64,000 bases of DNA from positions 31,681,464 to 31,745,463 of the forward strand of contig NC_083582.1 in assembly GCF_027579695.1 (NCBI RefSeq). The letters run 5' to 3'. Positions within the stretch are counted from its first letter, which is position 1, and each line of letters begins with the position of its first letter. Below the pieces are notes generated by a model. That model was not told the DNA's origin, made no database searches, and worked only from the letters and a program-made list of their open reading frames with translations. This document shows, piece by piece, positions 1-11,630 of the stretch. This stretch comes from Neoarius graeffei (Eukaryota; Chordata; Actinopteri; Siluriformes; Ariidae). The translations under genes and the position numbers were made by a program.

Positions 1-262
1 TATCACAATGCCATTATTGTATTTTATGTAGACCACTAAACTCATAATTTAACTTACTGCATTCCTCTTATTATGATGCAATTGTGTCTACAATGTTCTA
101 TGGTGAGTATGAGGATAACAAGCATGTGCCTGCTCTTGATATAAGTCAGTATTTCAACAGAAAATGTACAAAATCCCTATACAAAGAATAAAAAGCTAAT
201 TAAAGGAAATTAAAGTACTTTTCAAACTTAGATATTATCACTTTTATATTGTATATTATGTA
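1..262. other. AT-rich intergenic DNA
   Basis: No open frame, RNA gene or recognisable repeat is seen in this stretch. Confidence 0.5.
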
Positions 263-1165
263 TACTCGTGGAACACTTTATCATGAACACCTGTACACCG
301 ACTCATTCATGCAATTATCTAATCAGCCCATCATGTGGAAGCAGTGCAATGCACAAAATCATACAGATACGGACTAGCAGCTTTGGGTAACATGCATATC
401 AAACATCAGAATGGGGAAAAGCTGTGATCTCTGTGATTTTGACTGTGGCATGATTGTTGGTGCCAGATGGGCTGTTTTGAATATTTCTATAACTGCTGTA
501 TTGTTTGCTCAGAATGGTGCAATAAAGCAAAAACATCCAGTGAGCGGCAGTTCTGCAAATGGAAATGCCTTGTTGATGAAAGAGGTCACCGGAGAATGGC
601 CAGACTGGTTGGAGTTGACAGAAAGGCTACAGTAACTCAGATAGCCACTCTGTACAATTGTGGTGAGCAGAAAAGCATCTCATAATGCACAACATGTCGA
701 ACCTTGAGGTGGATGAGCTACAACAGCAGAAGACCACATCGGGTTCCACTTATGGAATGTTTTCTTGGTACACTTTGGGTCCATTAATACTGGTCAACCA
801 TTGTTTGAATGCCAAAGTCTATTAGAGTATTGTTAATGATCACGTGCATCCCTTCATGGCCAAAATTTACCATTTTTAATGGCTGATTCCAGTATGATAA
901 CACACCATGTAACAAAGCAAACGTCATCTCAAACTGTTTTCAAGAACATGACAGTGAGTTCATTGTTTTTCACTGGTCTTCCCAGTTACCAGAAGAACAT
1001 GTGGTAGAACAGGAGATTCGCAGCATTAAGGTACATCTGAAACATCTGCAGGAATTGCATGATACAATCATGTCAACATGGACCAGAATCTCAAAGGAAT
1101 GCTTCCAATATCTTGTGGATCTATTGCTCCTAATAAAGTGTTTGGTGAATTTAAGTAACATTGTA
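263..1165 (+). pseudogene. Degenerate Tc1-type transposase and element
   Basis: Relic of the fish Tc1 family whose left end normally reads like the better-preserved copy at 25640. A helix-turn-helix start (KSCDLCDFDCGMIVGARW, from 411) is followed by broken frames to about 690. Transposase-like segments continue near 745-960, and a C-terminal piece (VEQEIRSIKVHLKHLQELHD) lies at 1001-1160. Several frameshifts and stops separate the parts, so no functional protein is possible. The right end is lost against the Crypton-like relic at 1189. Family assignment is from remembered fish Tc1 proteins. Confidence 0.7.
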
Positions 1166-1188
1166 GTGTTAGATATTATTTATTATTA

Positions 1189-1912
1189 TATCCACATTCA
1201 CTGGATATGAGCACTCGCGTACTCTGATTGGCTAATCTTCTGTACTATAAGGATATCAGCTCATATACGTGAGTAGAGAAAAACAAAATGGCAGAGCGTT
1301 TTGCTGAACCAACCAAATATGAAATAAAAACTCTACTTGAAAACAAACTCCCAAAAACTACAAAAAAGCGACAAAATATGGAATGAAAGTATTTGATGGT
1401 AAGAATGTCTTTTTTATTTTTCAAGAATTATTATTATAGCATTTTTCACAAATTGCTCCTGTCATTTCACTGGTTTGTTTACATTCTTCATCTTTAAGCA
1501 TTAAAATTTGTTGAATTTTTTTAGATGGGTTGAAAAGCTCAAAGAAGTTTGAAATTACAAAACTGAAATGTCTGAGGAAGAATTAAATAAATGTCTAAAG
1601 CTATTCTATACCTCAGCAAGACAGCACTTTCTACAAAATAAACAACACTAAAGTCAATTCATGCAGTCATCGATAGGTTTTTAAGAAGTCCACCTAAGCA
1701 GAAAATGATTTTGTCAGACATTTTGAATAAAGTTTTTATTTATCGAATTTGCAAAAAATAAAAATGCTCTGTTTCTCAAAATCTAGTGAATGTGGATAGA
1801 ATAAAACAGTTATTCCACTCAATCTTGTCATACATGGCTTATAGACAACTCGGCGCTACGCACCTCATTGGCTATCAGCTCATGTACGACTCAATTTCAT
1901 GGAATAATTGTT
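1189..1912 (+). mobile_element. Crypton-type (DUF3504 tyrosine recombinase) relic with palindromic ends
   Basis: An ATG at 1288 opens a peptide beginning MAERFAEPTKYEIKTLLENK. This resembles the start of KIAA1958-like/DUF3504 recombinases, which derive from Crypton elements. A 1-base loss in an A-run shifts the frame; a donor-like GTAAG follows near 1399, and a second block (SEEELNKCLKLFYTSARQ) lies near 1567-1630. The catalytic part is absent. The unit is bounded by a near-perfect 18-bp inverted repeat (1189-1206 and 1781-1798). Beside it, at 1805-1912, is a palindromic module whose arms start aacagttattcca and end ggaataattgtt. Function is lost. The recombinase link is by family recall. Confidence 0.6.
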
Positions 1913-2585
1913 AAATATTTTAAATAATAAAATATTACTAACACTATGAATATGCTTAACTTAATTACATCGTTAATCTTTAATAATTAAGCTTTCTAAA
2001 CATCCACATATGTATCTCTTTACTCAGAATATGTCTTCTTCCTGTTTAGCTGGTTGTTCTACCTTACATGTGCTTAATTATTTTTCTCAACAAATATGTA
2101 GCATGACTATGTTTAATTTTGTAAAAACTGAGTTAACCTCACTGTCTTTGTTAAGCAATATGATTCATTACTTTTACACAGTGTAGATTGGATTGTAGAG
2201 TGTATAATAACTGACCTTGTTGAGGCAAGTGCTACATGATTTGAACTCCACGTATAAAGAAGCATTTTTCTGAACTGCAAAGAAGTTAAGGACTTAAAGA
2301 AAGAATTCTACACATTTGGAATATATTCAATATACTGTATATAATATGTCTGTATATAAATAACTATTGTCCGTACTAAAGAAACTTTGAAACAACGTTT
2401 TTTAAGAGGGTAGGTTGGATCGAGGTGGTATAATGTCTTTTGACCACTGTTAATGTTATTTTTTTCCAGACTATGACTTAGACCTTATGCTTGAATGGTT
2501 TAATTTGCATAATGCCCAGGGAGTAAAACTTACTCTATGACTGCTTAGTGATATCAACCTCCTTGATAGTACAGGGAGGGCTATA

Positions 2586-2625
<40 letters not shown>

Positions 2626-2710
2626 ACATTCTCTTCTTTATGAAATTCATCTCATACACACTGTTGTGCATGTCAGAGTTTCTTGGATGAAAGTCCAACT
2701 CAATGAGATC
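1913..2710. other. 5' flank of cd79b
   Basis: AT-rich DNA upstream of the cd79b start codon. It holds a pure CT microsatellite (2588-2624) about 90 bp before the ATG and a TATA-like string (tatataaata, around 2350). The transcription start cannot be fixed from sequence alone. Confidence 0.4.
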
Positions 2711-2762
2711 ATGAACTACATGCTTTTCAGTTGTTTTCTGCTGTTGATGGTAAACCTCTCAG
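2711..2762 (+). CDS. cd79b: cd79b exon 1, signal peptide
   Basis: Encodes MNYMLFSCFLLLMVNLS plus one base (phase 1), followed by the donor gtaagact. The hydrophobic core is typical of a secretory signal. An upstream ATG at 2703 meets a stop at once, which favours 2711. Confidence 0.85.
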
Positions 2763-4579
2763 GTAAGACTCCAACTAACTATTTTTTTAATTAAAAAGAT
2801 CATTCTTTTTATAATGTGCTATTTGATTTTTTAAAAGAGTAAAAAATAACAAGTAATCAGAGCATGTTTGTGCATTTTGTGCTACATTGTGCAAGTAAAT
2901 AAGTTAAAGGTGTTAAGTCATATTGGTTGCATTTTAGTTTATGTAGTATTCATCTTTACGAAATAGTAAAGATAACTAGTAAAGAGTTGTTGAAAGGCAA
3001 AAGTGTTTTGCATATAGTGGATGTGTTGTTTTTGGTCTTGTACTTCCTCTCCATCTGTGCATAAAAGAGGAAGTCACAAGTGCTTCAAAATATGTCTGCC
3101 ATTTCAGTAATATTGTTGTTGATGTCTGCTTGAAGGAAAGTGCTTTATTCGTAAGAAAATTCAATTCCATGTGAAATGAGCTTCAGTGCAGTCACTGAGG
3201 CATTTGAGCTCATATTGCTGATCATACAACATTTCCTTTTTCCTCTTTCTGTCTTATGTCCAGTCGCAGCTGATTTTCAAGTTCAGCAGAAGCCCAGGTT
3301 TTATGGCGTCAAAGTGGGAACGCAAGTGTTATTTAAATGTTCTGCTTCTGATCCCACCCTTGGTGAGGCAGTGATGACGTGGCACAAGATTGAAAAATAT
3401 GAAGAGGACAAAGTGTATAATGGTCAAATGCATCAAATTGAGAATGACAGAGCATCTAAGCTTTCAGGTCAAATGAGGGGTCACTTAAGGATCATCAATG
3501 TACAGGTCAAAGACAGCGGAATTTACTACTGCAAGATGAACCAGACTTGGGGACCTGGAACACAGCTACAAGTATTCAGTAAGTGTGCACTCACATGGTA
3601 AAGCAGTTCAGTAGACGTCTCTAGCCCAAAAGAATAAGGTGCATATAGATCTGTGTCATCTGTATTAATTTGTTTGCCAGCATTTTTCTGTGGAAGATCG
3701 TTTTGTAAGGACTGTTTTACCCTTGTCTCCCTCAGGATATCACAAACGAGAAGTGGTTGAATGGAGGAATGACATGAAAGACATAATCATTTTGCTTCAG
3801 GGTTTCCTCCTCATGGCGTGTATAATCATTCCCTTGATCTGGTATTACAGACTGGTAAGGACCACACCCATCAACACACACACACACACACACACATAAA
3901 CACACACACAGTATTTCTTGTGTATTCCATCTCTAGTATTTTTGCTTTGGCAGACATTTATCTCCATGGAGACAGAAAAAAAAATTTAAATGTGTTTAAT
4001 TAATGATCATTGGATGTAATCATTCTTTAGCTTTCTTTCATTCTTTCATTTCATTCTCAGCCCAGAAACATTTTTGTATGCTCCATATTTGGTTGTCTAT
4101 CATGATGGTAAAACAGACACAAGCACATTTTCAAATTTTTTTTAAATTACATTTCCACAGACGGCTGTGAATGATTACAAGTTCCTAATCTTTGGAGTAG
4201 TGTGGTGACTCTTTAAGTCAAATTTTTTTTTAAGTCAAATCTTTAAGTCAAATTTTAAGTCAAATTTTCAAATTTTTTTTAAATTACATTTCCACAGACA
4301 GCTGTGAATGATTACAAGTTCCTAATCTTTGGAGTAGTGTGGTGACTCTTTAAGTCATCTCTTATTATAAAGTATTTTGGGATGTATTTTAGATCATCGA
4401 GAATTTGGAACCGAATAGACATTTATGACTCACAATACCACAGTGTGGTTTAAATCTCAAATCTAATTATTCCGGATGTGTGGATTCTTTTTTTATTTTT
4501 AATAACTGCAGTTCTGACCATAGTTATTGCTGTAGGGAAAATGTTCATATAGGGTTAGACTAATGAGCACATTCTAATA

Positions 4580-4613
<34 letters not shown>

Positions 4614-7600
4614 GCTGTTTCTAAAAGTATAATCATACCCGTATTCTTTCATTTCATTCTCAGCCCAGAAACATTTTTGTATGCTCCATATTTGGTTGTC
4701 TATCATGATGGTAAAACAGACACAAGCACATTTTCAATTTTTTTTTAAATTACATTTCCACAGACAGCTGTGAATGATTACAAGTTCCTAATCTTTGGAG
4801 TAGTATGGTGACTCTTTAAGTCATCTCTTATTATAAAGTATTTTGGGATCTATTTTAGATCATCGAGAATTTGGAACCGAATAGACATTTATGACTCACA
4901 ATACCACAGTGTGGTTTAAATCTCAAATCTAATTATTCCGGATGTGTGGATTCTTTTTTTATTTTTAATAACTGCAGTTCTGACCATAGTTCTTGCTGTA
5001 GGGAAAATGTTCATATAGGGTTAGACTAATGAGCACATTCTAATATGTTGTTGTTGTTGTTGCTGTTTCTAAAAGTATAATCATACCCGTACCACTCGTT
5101 CTCGCATGAGTATATACTGTATTTAGAAACCCCGAATTGGAAAAAGTTGGGACGGTATGGAAAATGCAGATTAAAAAAAAGAAAACAGTGATTTCTAAAT
5201 TTACTTTCATTTGTATTTCATTGTAGATTGTATGAACCCAAGATATTTAATGTTTTGTCTGGTCAATATGTTTTGTCAGGCCTGCAACACATTCCAAAAA
5301 TGTTGGGACTGGGGCAACTTAGGGCTAATTATGAGGTAAAACAATTAAACATGGGTGTGATTTGAAACAGGTGGTCAACAGGTTCTCAAAAATGCATGAG
5401 AAAATTATTGAAATGTTAAAAAATAATGTTCCTCAAGAAAGATCGGAAGGGATTTGGATATTTCACCCTCGATGGTGCATAATATTATTAAACAATTTAA
5501 GGAATCTGGAGGAATTTCAGGGCATAAAAAGTCAAGGGCACAAGCCTAAGCTGAACACCCATGATCTCCAATCCCTCAGATGCAACTGCATCAGGAACTG
5601 TCATTTATCTATAGCTGATATAACTACATGAGCTTGGGATTACTTTGGCAAACACGACAATATGGAGTTACATCCACAAATACCAATTAAAACTTTACTG
5701 TGCAAAAAGGAAGCCTTATATTAACTGTGTCCAGAAGTGCCATTGACTTCTCTGGGCTCTGAGGCATCTAGGATGGACCATCACACAACGGAAACGTGTA
5801 TTGTGGTCAGACGGATCAGTATTGCAGGTCTTTTTTGGAAGAAATTGACACTGTGTGCTCCAGACCAAAGAGGAAAAGGACCATCCAGACTGTTACCAGC
5901 AACAAGTCCAAAAGCCAGGGTCTGTCATGGTATGGGGTTGTGTCAGTGCCCTTGGCAAAGGTAACTTACACTTCTATGATGGAGCATTGTAGTATCTGAC
6001 CAGGTGGGTGGAGCACAGAAGCACGGCAGGCCAGAACTGAGTTCTTGAAACTCTTTTTATTTTAAGCTTTTCAGCTTTTCCCAATCTCCCAGCCACACAC
6101 GCACACACACAAGTCTTCTGGTTGGGGAGAGAGCGCTCCCTTTCTCTGCTCTCTCTCTCTCCTTTTAAAGGGTGCGGTCACTGGGGAAGACACACAAACA
6201 CAGGTTAATTCCCATCAGGTGCAACAATTCCACCACTTATCTTCCCTGACTCCGCCCTCCATTCACAGACCAACGTTTGGCCACACCCCCGCTGCCACAT
6301 ACCCCCACCGCCCGACTCAGGCCGGGGAGCCGGCCGGTCTGTAGCCGACTCACCCCCCCCCTTGACGGGAGAGGAAGTCCGCCACGACCATCTGCAACCC
6401 CGGCCTGTGGACCACCTCGAAACTTAAATGGCTGGAGTGCCAGATACCAATGGGTGATCTGCGCATTGGCATCCTTCATGCGGTGGAGCCAGTGCAGGGG
6501 TGCGTGGCCCGAACAGTGGGTGAAAGGGCGCCCCAGCAGGTAGTAGCAGAGGGCAAGGACTGCCCACTTGATGGCGAGGCACTCCTTTTCGATTGTGCTG
6601 TACCTGCCCTCACGCACTGACAGCTTCCAGCTGATGTACAGCACTGGACGGTCCTCCCCCTCCACCTCCTGGGACAGAACAGCCCCCAGCCCCCTGTCCG
6701 ATGCGTCCATCTGCAAAACAAAGGGGAGAGAAAAGTCAGGAAGTCAGGGGAGTGTAACAGTGGCCCCCCACACAGTGCAGCCTTTACTTCAGAGAAAGCC
6801 CGCTGGCATTGCTCCGTCCACTGGACCGGATCTGGTGCTCCCTTTTTAGTGAGATCAGTCAGCGGGCTGGTGACATCCGAATAATTAGGTATAAACCTAC
6901 GATAGTAGCCAGCCAGCCCCAGGAACTGTCTCACCCCCTTTTTGGTCTTGGGCCTCAGGCAGGCCGCAATCGATGCTGTCTTATTAATTTGGGGACGCAC
7001 CTGCCCATTGCCCAAGTGGAAACCCAGATACCGTACTTCCACCCGCCCAATCACACACTTCTTCGGGTTGGCTGTGAGACCCACTCACCTCAGCAACCTA
7101 AGGACAGCCCTTAGGTGTTCCAAGTGCCGCAGCCAGTCATTACTGTAAATAATAATGTCGTCCAAGTAGGCGGCCGCGTAGGTGGTGTGGGGGTGGAGGA
7201 CCCTATCCATAAGCCGCTGGAATGTAGCAGGCGCCCCAAACAGCCCAAAAGGAAGTGTGACGAACTGATGTAAGCCAAACGGTGTGGAAGAGGCCATTTT
7301 CTCTCGGGATAGCGGAGTCAAGGGGATCTGCCAATATCCCTTTGTCAAATCCAGTGTCGAATAAAAACAAGCCGTGCCTAGTCGATCGAGCAACTCGTCA
7401 ATATGAGGCATTGGGTACGTGTCAAATTTAGACACCGCATTGACTTTTCTATTCCACACAGAACTGGACTGACCCGTCGGTCTTGGGAACCAAGACCACT
7501 GGGCTGCTCCAGTTGCTGTGGGATTCCTCGACGATGCTCATTTCGAGCATGGCCTCGAGTTCTTCCCGAACCACCTTTTTTTTGTGTTCAGGCAGTCTGT

Positions 7601-10600
7601 AAGGGTGGCTGTGCACTACTACCCCCGGGGGCATCTCAATGTGGTGTTCTATGAGGTGGGTGTGGCCGGGCAGCGGCAAGAACACGTCAGAAAATTCTGT
7701 TTGCAACTGGGCAACCTCTGTGAGCTTGGTCAGGGAGAGGTGGTCTCCACAGGGGACCTGAGTGGTGGGTGATGTCAATTTTCTTTTTTGAACCTCCGGC
7801 CCCAGCTCTGCCTTCTCCAGAACCACCAACACCAATGCCACGGGGACCTCCTCGTTCCAAAGTTTTAGGAGATTGAGGTGGTAAATCTGTAACGCCCCAC
7901 CCCTGTCCGTTCGCCTCACCTCATAGTCGACATCCCCGACTCGCCGTGTGACCTCAAAGGGTCCTTGCCACCTGGCGATTAATTTGGAGCTCGACGTGGG
8001 CAACAACACGAGTACTTTATCTCCCGGTGTGAATTCCCTAAGGCGCGTGCCCCTGTTGTACAGATGGACTTGACGTTCTTTGGCCTGCCGCAAATTTTCC
8101 AGGGTTAGGTGCATGAGTGTATGGAGTTTGGCGCGCAGGTCGATAACGTATTGAATTTTGTTTTTACTGGTTGAAGGTCCCTCCTCCCGATTTTCCCGTA
8201 GCACATCCAGAATGCCACGTGGCTTACGCCCGTATAATAATTCGAACGGGGAGAACCCTGTGGAGGCTTGTGGGACCTCTCACACTGCGAATAACAGGGG
8301 CTCGAGCCATTTATCCCGGTTACATGCATCTTCGCTTACAAATTTTCTAATTATGTTTTTGAGGGTGTGATTAAACCGTTTGACTAAGTCATCCGTTTGT
8401 GGGTGATAAACGCTGGTGCGGATAGGCTTAATTCCCAGTAACCCATACAGTTTGCGCAGTGTGCATGACATAAACGTAGTGCCTTGATCAGTCAGAATCT
8501 TTTTGGGGATTCCGACCCAGGAGATGACGCAGAAGAGTGCTTCTGCAATACTATGTGCTGAGATATTGCGAAGAGGCACTGCTTCTGGATATCGTGTTGC
8601 ATAGTCCACCAGAACTAAAATAAAGCGATATCCTCGCCGAGCACTTATGCTGGAGGTGCCCCGGTTCCTCGCAGCACCAGCATACCGGCCCAGGCTCTCT
8701 CCCTGCACCGGTGTTCCGGAGATCACTCACCTGAGAGGGGGAAGACACAGACAAGGAAGTAGGAAATGGTAGGACACTGCGGGTGCGGCAGGCCGGCTGG
8801 GGTGGAGCTGGCCCCTGCCTCCGCGGTGGGGGAATGGGGCGAGGACAAGGAACAGAGGAAGAGAGAGAGAGAGAAGAGAGGGGAGAAGGGGAGACATGCT
8901 GTCCTGCCGTCGGAACGGCTGCCATATGGTCTTCCGTCAGCTCGATGGCCTGATCCAGCGACGCTGGGCAGTGGCACTGGACCCACTCTGCTGTTCCTTC
9001 CGGAAGTCGGGCGACGAATTGTTCCAGCGCCACCAGATCGATGATTCCCTCGGCGTCACGGTTGTTGGCCCTCAGCCACTGCTGGCAGGCGTCCCGGAGT
9101 TGCTGGCCAAACGCGAACGGCCGGCCGACCTCCTCCAGGCGCAGCGTGCGGAAGTGCTGCCGTTGCTGTTCCAGGGTGCGACCAACGCATTGGAGGATGG
9201 CCCTGCGGAGGTCCGCATAGACCAGCCGGCTGTCAGCGGGGAGCTGTAGCACAGCCAGCTGCACCTCGCCTGTTAGCAGGGGGAGGAGGCGCGCCACGCT
9301 TTGTTCCACCGGCCAACCCCATGCCTCTGTTGCCTGCTCAAAAAGAGCAAGGAAGGCTTCGGGGTCGTCATGTGGACCCATCTTCATTAGGGTGAGGTGG
9401 GGAGGGTGAGGTGCGGCGGTGCTGATCGGGGCCCCCACCGATACAAGCAGGTGCCGGAATGCCTGGCAATCTTCCTGTTGCTTCAACACCAGGGCTTCGA
9501 ACTGTTGTTCCTGCTCCTTCCGGAGGGCGATCAGCGCCTGGTGCTGGCTCTGTTGGGCTGTGGCAAGGGCATGAACCAGGTCCTTGAAGGGGGAGGACTC
9601 CATGTGGCCGTTCCCTTCTGCACTCCTTCCCCGGGTTTCGGCACCACTGTAGTATCTGACCAGGTGGGTGGAGCAAAGAAGCACGGCAGGCCAGAACTGA
9701 GTTCTCAAAACTCTTTTTATTTTTAGCTTTTCCCAATCTCCCAGCCACACATGCGCGCACACAAGTCTTCTGGTTGGGGAGAGAGAACTCCCTTTCTCTG
9801 CTCTCTCTCTCCTTTTAAAGGGTGCGGTCACTGGGGAAGACACTCAAACACAGGTTAATTCCCATCAGGTGCAACAATTCCACCACTTACCTTCCCTGAC
9901 TCCACCCTCCATTCACAGACCGACGCTTGGTCACACCCCCGCTGCCACAAGCATTAATGTGGAAAAGTACATTGAGGTTTTGGAGCAACATATGTTGTCT
10001 TCAAGATGACATCTTTTCCAGGGAGATTTCAGCAAGACAACGCAAAACCACATTCTGCTCACATTACAAAGGCATGGCTGTGGAAGAAGAGGGTGCCTGT
10101 CCTCTCTGTCACCAAGAGAGAATGTGTGAAGAATTTTGAAAGGAAATATGACAATGAAGATCCCGTACTGTTGCACACCTTAAGACCTGTTTGCAGGAAG
10201 AATGGGACAAAATAACACCTGAAACACTTCATCACTTGGTGCCTTCAGTCCCTAAACATCTATTAAGTGTTGTGAGAAAGAATATCCATTCTAAATTTCC
10301 ATTATAAAGTTGCAAATGCGTTACTGTCCCAACTTTTTTGAAATGTGTTGCAAGAATCAAAACTGAAATGTGTTTATTTTGAAAAAACAATAAAAATTAA
10401 TGAGGTAAAACATCAAAGAATGTGTTGTTATATTGTTCTGAGTGCAGTACAGGTCAAAGATTATTTACAAATCATTGTTTTCAGTTTTAATTTCAATTTC
10501 AACATACTGTCTCAACTTTTTCTGATTTGGGGTTTTCCAATGTAGTGACAGCACTAAGGTTGACTCTGAAGCAAAATTGTTCAACTTGACTGTGCACGAT

Positions 10601-11630
10601 CTTCAAACAGGAAATTCTACTTTATTTACTACACAATGCAGACTTCCTGCCTCTGCTGTTTTAGCATCCACCTGAACATTTAATTATGATGTTTAATGAT
10701 GGGTATTTGCACCACATTGCACTTTCTTGCAATTGAGAAGACAATTGTGAGACAAATAGTCAAGTATTAACATACAACACTTCGACATGGCCTTCTCATC
10801 ACAGGGAAAGAAGCAAGAAGTGATGGCTGAATGTAGCTTTACATGTGCTCTGTTTCTCTCTCTCTCTCATTATCAGCAGCAAAAAGAGGAAGCTGTATAT
10901 GAAGAGCCTGAGCATGATCATACATATGAGGTGCTGTTTTTAATTACTTTCTTATATTATTAGTGACACTGTGTGCGGTTCAAAGGGTGGAAAATATAAC
11001 TGTACATTTAGAAATGCAAACTCTTCATTATGAGTTTATGGAGCAAATTAACTCCATTGTGTTTTTGGTTGGTTAATTCTTAAGAGCAAAGAACTGCAGT
11101 CATTGTAGCATGTCTTAGAGGAAGAGGAAGTGTTAAGAAATAGAGAAGAGTACACAGAACATGACTGCTGTTATGTCTTCATGCTCACCGTTACTCTATT
11201 CTTTTACTCCACTGATGCTGATGGATTGACAAGCGATCCCTTTCTCACTGTCATTTTTTGTCTTTCTATTTTTTTCTGTCTTGCCTTCTCATTGTATCTC
11301 GCTTCCACTTTTCTCTATGTCTCTCTGCCTACTGTCCTGTCTGTCTTTTTCCTTTCATCTGTCTCTTTTCCTTTAAATGTCTTGTCCTCTAACTCCAATT
11401 TGAGTTTTCTTTTTCTACCTCTCTTTCTGTTTATTACTGTCACTTTTTTTTTTGCCTGTCTCACTTTCTGTCTTTTTGTCTTTGACTCTCTCTGTCTTGC
11501 TTTCTTTCTCAACCTCTCTTAGGGTTTGGAGATCGGGCACTCTGCAGACCTCTATGAAGACCTAACTGCATTTGTTCAAAACCCAGATACAGATGCATCC
11601 TGGGAAATTGAATCTCCAGAGCAAGAGTGA
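2711..11630 (+). CDS. cd79b: CD79b, B-cell receptor Ig-beta chain (five exons)
   Basis: Signalling subunit that pairs with CD79a and carries membrane immunoglobulin signals in B cells. Spliced exons are 2711-2762, 3264-3578, 3736-3854, 10877-10930 and 11523-11630: 648 nt, 215 residues, no internal stop. The order is signal peptide, one V-type Ig domain, short stalk, transmembrane helix, cytoplasmic tail with one ITAM (YEGL, then YEDL), and a short acidic C-terminus ending SPEQE. Introns 1 and 2 are phase 1, and the cytoplasmic ones are phase 0, as usual for Ig-family receptors. Every boundary has GT/AG. Intron 3 is about 7 kb because of transposon insertions. Tail and ITAM spacing fit CD79b better than CD79a. 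Transcript evidence would settle the choice of acceptor at exons 2 and 4. Confidence 0.9.
3264..3578 (+). CDS. cd79b: cd79b exon 2, Ig V-type domain
   Basis: The Ig fold is marked by the first cysteine in LFKCSASD, the core tryptophan in MTWHKI, and DSGIYYC with the second cysteine. A J-like WGPGTQLQV strand follows. Phase is 1 to 1. A second usable acceptor six bases downstream (start 3270) would remove two residues. The donor is a|gtaagt. Confidence 0.85.
3736..3854 (+). CDS. cd79b: cd79b exon 3, stalk and transmembrane helix
   Basis: A charged stalk (KREVVEWRNDMK) is followed by a ~22-residue hydrophobic helix (DIIILLQGFLLMACIIIPLI) and WYYRL. Enters in phase 1 and leaves in phase 0 at ctg|gtaagg. 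Confidence 0.85.
4041..5090 (+). repeat. Tandem duplication in cd79b intron 3
   Basis: Two copies of one unit lie head to tail (4041-4643 and 4644-5090), nearly identical. The first is longer because about 150 bp is duplicated again inside it. Each ends in a GTT microsatellite (about 4581-4616 and 5047-5063) and aatcatacccgta. A segment after tttccacag recurs three times (from 4161, 4298 and 4764). Confidence 0.8.
5988..6299 (-). repeat. 3' LTR of gypsy element 1
   Basis: 312 bp. The pol reading frame ends just inside it, as in the sister elements. Confidence 0.85.
6310..8645 (-). pseudogene. Integrase-RT-RNase H remnant of gypsy element 1
   Basis: The integrase core starts in the RGYRFILVLVDYATRYPEAV region and continues through TDQGTTF and YHPQTD. 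It is followed by the LTEVAQLQ spacer, RT with AAYLDDIIIYS (about 7155) and RNase H. Frames change at several places (near 8280, 7450, 7085 and 6480), so the polyprotein is broken. Integrase precedes RT, the Gmr1-like order. Confidence 0.75.
8650..9603 (-). pseudogene. gag of gypsy element 1
   Basis: Opens MESSPFKDLVHALATAQQSQ at 9603 and stays open through the capsid-like region (DDPEAFLALFEQ, FAFGQQLRDACQQWLRA). It ends in a CCHC zinc knuckle whose glycine position is altered (CWCCEEPGHLQHKC). Immediately after the knuckle the sequence jumps into mid-integrase, so protease and the integrase zinc-binding domain are missing. Capsid protein of a retroelement; not functional here. Confidence 0.75.
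9648..9949 (-). repeat. 5' LTR of gypsy element 1
   Basis: 302 bp. Paired with 5988-6299 and flanked on the outside by agcat. Confidence 0.85.
10877..10930 (+). CDS. cd79b: cd79b exon 4, ITAM first half
   Basis: Encodes QQKEEAVYEEPEHDHTYE in phase 0; the last tyrosine is the first ITAM tyrosine. The tandem cagcag acceptor allows start 10877 or 10880, differing by one glutamine. The donor is gag|gtgctg. Confidence 0.8.
11523..11630 (+). CDS. cd79b: cd79b exon 5, ITAM second half and stop
   Basis: Starts GLEIGHSADLYEDLTAF, completing the ITAM, and ends at TGA after SPEQE. The acceptor follows a long pyrimidine tract (ctctcttag). Confidence 0.88.
   Translation, partial: GLEIGHSADLYEDLTAFVQNPDTDASWEIESPEQE

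Larger units (their letters stand above)
5988..9949 (-). mobile_element. Gmr1-like Ty3/gypsy element 1, internally deleted
   Basis: Bounded by LTRs 9648-9949 (5' LTR) and 5988-6299 (3' LTR) that begin tg and end ca, with a perfect 5-bp target duplication agcat (5983-5987 and 9950-9954). The LTRs differ at roughly a dozen sites plus indels, so it is older than element 2. The primer site next to the 5' LTR reads tggtgccgaaacccgggg on the minus strand, matching the 3' end of tRNA-Phe. Gene order is gag, integrase, RT, RNase H. Confidence 0.9.
5128..10536 (+). mobile_element. mariner/Tc1-type element split by a gypsy insertion
   Basis: Inverted ends carry aaaaagttgggac at the left and gtctcaactttttctg at the right. 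The interior (5340-5987 and 9950-10480) matches a common fish mariner-like transposon in + orientation. Examples are the 'gtgcataatattattaaac' stretch and a later 'caagacaacgcaaaaccaca' segment around one catalytic aspartate. Many stops make it a dead copy. Removing the LTR element and one 5-bp target duplicate joins the two halves without a gap. Confidence 0.8.

Noticed and set aside
2471-2698. Minus-strand frame with RERERER run
   Set aside because: Translation of the CT microsatellite upstream of cd79b; no start or homology.
11130-11522. 130-residue hydrophobic open frame
   Set aside because: Lies wholly in cd79b intron 4. The T/C-rich bias creates a phenylalanine/leucine-rich frame, and exon 5 begins right after its acceptor.
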